NCBI GenBank assembly: GCA_026993355.1 | Contig: JALWTX010000022.1 | Span: 186,001-250,000, forward strand | From: Flavobacteriales bacterium | GTDB lineage: Bacteria; Bacteroidota; Bacteroidia; Flavobacteriales; Flavobacteriaceae | Direction: 5' to 3' | Length of the DNA stretch: 64,000 bases | Shown here: in pieces, positions 61,064-64,000 of the stretch | How the letters are laid out: every line of letters starts with the position of its first letter | Numbering within the stretch: the stretch's first letter is position 1 | Made by a program: the position numbers and the translations under genes | Notes under the pieces: model-generated | The model's database searches: none | Told to the model about the DNA's origin: nothing | The model's input: the letters and a program-made list of their open reading frames with translations, nothing else

Positions 61064-63910
61064 ATGAAAAAACTATTATTTCTTTTATTCTTAGGGTTTC
61101 AACTCTTAGGCTTTGCACAAGCTGTAATCACAAACCCTTCTCCTTTTGAAGTCAATCAATCTGTAACCATTACTATTGACCAAAATAGTACAGCCACCGA
61201 TTGCAACCATTTTAATAATCCCAACAAAATTTACATGCATGCAGGTGTTGGCGATGATACCAACCCTTGGCAATACGTGATTGGTAATTGGGGGCAAGAT
61301 GATGGCATTGGCGAAATGACTAACAATGGCGATGGAACCTGGAGCATCACCATCGTACCACAGACTTATTTTGGTTTGACAAATGCTCAAGCGGCTAATA
61401 TTACCAAAATGGGATTAGTCTTTAGAAATGAAGATGGCAGCCAAGAATTTAAAGACAATGGCTGTACCGATTTCATTTTAAATGTGGGGGCATTTCAAGT
61501 CACCATGATAAATCCGGACCAAAGTGGTGTAATTGTTTTAGATCAAGGGCAATCGACCCAAATATTGGCACAAAATACCAACGGTAATGCCAATTACGAA
61601 TTGTTTGCCAATGGCGTGAGTGTGCATACACAAAACAATACGAGCTTTTATAACGGTTATTTATTTCAAAATTTGACCGAAAATCAATATTGTGATTTAG
61701 TTATCACACAAGGTAATGCCGTTATACATAAAAAATTTACTATACTGGTCAATAATACGATTCAAGCGGCTATGCCACAAAATTTGGAAGATGGCATCAA
61801 CTACGATGCGACAGATCCGACCAAAGCAACTTTGGTATTAACTGCTCCTAATAAGGACTTTATTTATGTTGCCAGTAGTTTTAACAATTGGCAGCCCGAT
61901 CATAATCATGCCATGAAAAAGGATCCTTCTACCGGTAAATTTTGGGTGGAATTGAGCAATTTGACTTCCGGCACAACCTATACTTATCAGTATTGGGTTG
62001 CGGCTTTTAACCCGGTAACTGACTCGCCAAAACTGGTAAAAACAGCTGATCCTTTTTCCACTTTAGTGCTTTCGCCCTTTGACGACCCTTATATTCCTGC
62101 CACCTCTTACCCTAATTTGCCGCCTTACCCAGCCGGACAAGAACGGGAAGTAACCGTGTTAAAAACAGGTGCACAGGCATATCAGTGGCATGATAACAAT
62201 TTTGTCAAACCTGACAAAGACAAATTAATAGTGTACGAAATATTAATTCGTGATTTTGATGCTAATCGTAATTTTCAAGATATCATTAACAAAATTCAAT
62301 ATTTTAAAAATTTAAATATCAATGCTATTGAGTTGATGCCGGTTATGGAGTTTGAAGGCAATGAAGGCTGGGGTTATAATCCGGTTTTCCATTTGGCTTT
62401 GGATAAATTTTATGGTACCGCACAAAAATTGAAAGAGTTAGTAGATATTTTTCATCAAAATGGTATAGCTGTCATTTTAGATGTCGCACTAAATCATGCT
62501 TTTGGTCGAAACCCGATGGAACGCATGTGGATGTTAGATGCCGATGGTGATGGTTGGGGGCCTCCCAGTAGCGAAAATCCGTATTTTAATCAACAAGCCA
62601 CCCATGCTTATGGGGTCGGTTATGATTTTAATCATAGTTCGGCTTATACACAATATTATACGGAACGCGTCATTAAACATTGGATGACTAGCTTTCATAT
62701 CGATGGATTTAGATGGGATTTAACCAAAGGTTTTACCCAAAATTGTTCGCCAGGCGACGAAGCATGCACCAATGCCTATCAAGCAGACCGGGTAGCAGTA
62801 CTCAAACATTATGCTGATATTACTTGGAATGTTGATCCCGATAGTTACGTTATTTTTGAACATTTGGGCAACGCACAAGAAGAAAAAGAATGGGCAGACT
62901 ATCGTCTCAATGAAGGAAAGGGTATTATGTTATGGGGGCGTTATAACCAGCAATATAACGAATTGACCATGGCACAAGGCGGTGACAAAAACTTTTCGGG
63001 AATGGGGTATTTGGCACATAATTTTATAGGCAAACGACTCGTAGGTTACTTTGAAAGCCACGACGAGGAACGTCTTATGTATAATAATCTTCAATATGGC
63101 AATAATACCAACCCTAATCATAATGTAAGAAACCTTAACACAGCCCTTTACAGGATACGAGCTTTGGGAGCTATTAGCTTATTGATTCCCGGTCCTAAAA
63201 TGATATGGCAATTTGGTGATTTAGGTATGGATTTGTCTATTAACACCTGTACAGATGGCAGTGTCAATCCGGACTGCCGCTTAGCTACAAAACCCCAACC
63301 ACAGTGGGTAAATGATTGGTTAAATCATCCAAATAGAAATCAAATTTACTATGATTGGTCCAAAATGTTGTCCTTAAAAGCCAATGAACCGGTTTTTAAT
63401 GGTAACTATAGTATTCAAGCAGGCGGCTTTACCCCTATTATTTATATCTGGGATGATGACATTCCGGTTAGTGAACTAAAAAATGTGGTTGTATTGAGTA
63501 ATTTTGACGTTAATCCGCATAACGTGGTGCCTAACTTCCCATTTGCCGGCACTTGGTATAACCTGATGGATAACAGTAGTATAAATGTAACAGATACAGC
63601 AGCTCCTATTACTTTGCAACCCGGTGAATATAAAATTTATGGTAACCAACAAACCAGTGTAACTACACCGGAAAATGTTTTTTTGGATTTTGAAATTTAT
63701 CCCAATCCGGCTAATAATGAGCTAGTTGTCAATCAAGCTTTAACTAAATTGGAAATTTACACAATTAACGGGCAATTAATCAAATCTATCCAAGTAAAAG
63801 CGGAACAAATGCGTTTTGACATCAGCCAACTTAAAGACGGATTCTATTTGGTTAAAGCTTATCAAAACCACAAGGTTGGTGTAAACAAACTGATTATTAA
63901 TCATAAATAA
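61064..63910 (+). CDS. Secreted GH13 amylase with T9SS C-terminal sorting domain
   Basis: 948 residues. Signal peptide (ending LLGFAQ), a beta-rich N-terminal region (about 20-245), a CBM48-like module (about 262-330, IYVASSFNNWQPDHNHAM) and the GH13 barrel from about 385. Catalytic residues are Asp552 (DGFRWDLTKG), Glu599 (VIFEHLG) and Asp667 (ESHDEERL); region I is ILDVALNHAF. Residues about 875-948 are a type A T9SS sorting domain (FEIYPNPANNELVVN, then KLEIYTINGQLIKSI and DISQLKDGFYLVKAY). It should be exported to the cell surface or medium to cut starch, the role SusG has in Bacteroides. Confidence 0.93.
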   Translation: MKKLLFLLFLGFQLLGFAQAVITNPSPFEVNQSVTITIDQNSTATDCNHFNNPNKIYMHAGVGDDTNPWQYVIGNWGQDDGIGEMTNNGDGTWSITIVPQTYFGLTNAQAANITKMGLVFRNEDGSQEFKDNGCTDFILNVGAFQVTMINPDQSGVIVLDQGQSTQILAQNTNGNANYELFANGVSVHTQNNTSFYNGYLFQNLTENQYCDLVITQGNAVIHKKFTILVNNTIQAAMPQNLEDGINYDATDPTKATLVLTAPNKDFIYVASSFNNWQPDHNHAMKKDPSTGKFWVELSNLTSGTTYTYQYWVAAFNPVTDSPKLVKTADPFSTLVLSPFDDPYIPATSYPNLPPYPAGQEREVTVLKTGAQAYQWHDNNFVKPDKDKLIVYEILIRDFDANRNFQDIINKIQYFKNLNINAIELMPVMEFEGNEGWGYNPVFHLALDKFYGTAQKLKELVDIFHQNGIAVILDVALNHAFGRNPMERMWMLDADGDGWGPPSSENPYFNQQATHAYGVGYDFNHSSAYTQYYTERVIKHWMTSFHIDGFRWDLTKGFTQNCSPGDEACTNAYQADRVAVLKHYADITWNVDPDSYVIFEHLGNAQEEKEWADYRLNEGKGIMLWGRYNQQYNELTMAQGGDKNFSGMGYLAHNFIGKRLVGYFESHDEERLMYNNLQYGNNTNPNHNVRNLNTALYRIRALGAISLLIPGPKMIWQFGDLGMDLSINTCTDGSVNPDCRLATKPQPQWVNDWLNHPNRNQIYYDWSKMLSLKANEPVFNGNYSIQAGGFTPIIYIWDDDIPVSELKNVVVLSNFDVNPHNVVPNFPFAGTWYNLMDNSSINVTDTAAPITLQPGEYKIYGNQQTSVTTPENVFLDFEIYPNPANNELVVNQALTKLEIYTINGQLIKSIQVKAEQMRFDISQLKDGFYLVKAYQNHKVGVNKLIINHK

Positions 63911-63917
63911 TACTAAC

Positions 63918-64000
63918 ATGAAAAAAATTACTATTTTAATCATAGCTATAGCTTTTGTCCAATTTAGTTTTGGACAATTAAGTTTAACCAGTCAAACTAA
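63918..64000 (+). CDS. 5' end of a secreted-protein gene (partial, runs off the window)
   Basis: Eight bases after the amylase stop, an open frame starts MKKITILIIAIAFVQFSFGQ and continues LSLTSQT. This is a typical Bacteroidota signal peptide with cleavage after FGQ. The rest lies outside the window and the product cannot be named. Confidence 0.65.
   Translation, partial: MKKITILIIAIAFVQFSFGQLSLTSQT

Overview
The window comes from a Bacteroidota chromosome, most likely a Flavobacteriia-like lineage. Support for this: AT-rich DNA, TAnnTTTG-type promoters, a SusC/SusD locus, a type IX secretion (T9SS) C-terminal sorting domain on an amylase, an S46 dipeptidyl-peptidase, a DUF3276 PUR-type protein, the NusB/DUF1573 neighbourhood, and dispersed palindromic repeats typical of this phylum. 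No rRNA, tRNA or CRISPR array was seen. The genus cannot be named from this sequence.

Layout. (1) 0-17.7 kb is housekeeping: a BlaI/M56 sensor pair behind a double-palindrome operator, a TPR protein, nadA-nadB, a LysM/PBP1 protein, clpS, prmA, a polytopic membrane protein, a DUF1573 lipoprotein, nusB, a DUF3276 protein, an S46 peptidase, a SprT-like protein, a PP-loop ATPase and small secreted proteins. (2) 17.7-39.9 kb, all on the minus strand, is a sulfur-respiration island. Its promoter-proximal half (39.9 to 26.2 kb) encodes a complete MBX/MBS-type complex: Mrp-like subunits E, F, G, D, EF, C and two MrpD-like pumps, then NuoH-, NuoB-, NuoC- and NuoD-like subunits and a NuoI-like ferredoxin fused to a GltD-like NADPH flavoprotein. 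The order matches the archaeal mbxABCDFGHH'MJKLN operon. A terminator-like hairpin then precedes psrABC-like molybdopterin reductase genes, two half-size YeeE/YedE sulfur permeases and three rhodanese-like envelope proteins. (3) 40.1-64 kb: ridA and a BadF-type sugar kinase, then an alpha-glucan locus. This has three GH13 enzymes (one frameshifted), GH65 maltose phosphorylase, beta-phosphoglucomutase and an MFS sugar transporter on the minus strand, a LacI regulator, then susC, susD and susE-like genes, a small secreted protein and a T9SS-exported GH13 amylase on the plus strand.

How the parts may work together (inference). The cytoplasmic MBX complex would pass electrons from NADPH or ferredoxin to sulfane sulfur while pumping ions. 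The periplasmic Psr complex would reduce polysulfide or thiosulfate with quinol. The YedE-like halves would import sulfur species, and the rhodanese-like proteins would carry sulfane sulfur at the envelope. The most unusual feature is that all three rhodanese-like proteins end in the same Lys-rich tail finishing GGCG, while two of them have lost the rhodanese active-site Cys. In the glucan locus, T9SS and lipoprotein amylases would cut starch at the surface, SusCD/E would bind and import maltodextrins, periplasmic GH13 enzymes would trim them, and the MFS transporter, GH65 and PgmB would feed maltose into glycolysis.

Gaps between 18.9 and 39.3 kb are filled with composite blocks of dispersed palindromes in one orientation. 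A different palindrome family sits in the gaps of the GH13 cluster. Several genes end inside such palindromes, and a four-helix-bundle gene flanked by inverted repeat arrays has landed between mbxK and mbxL.
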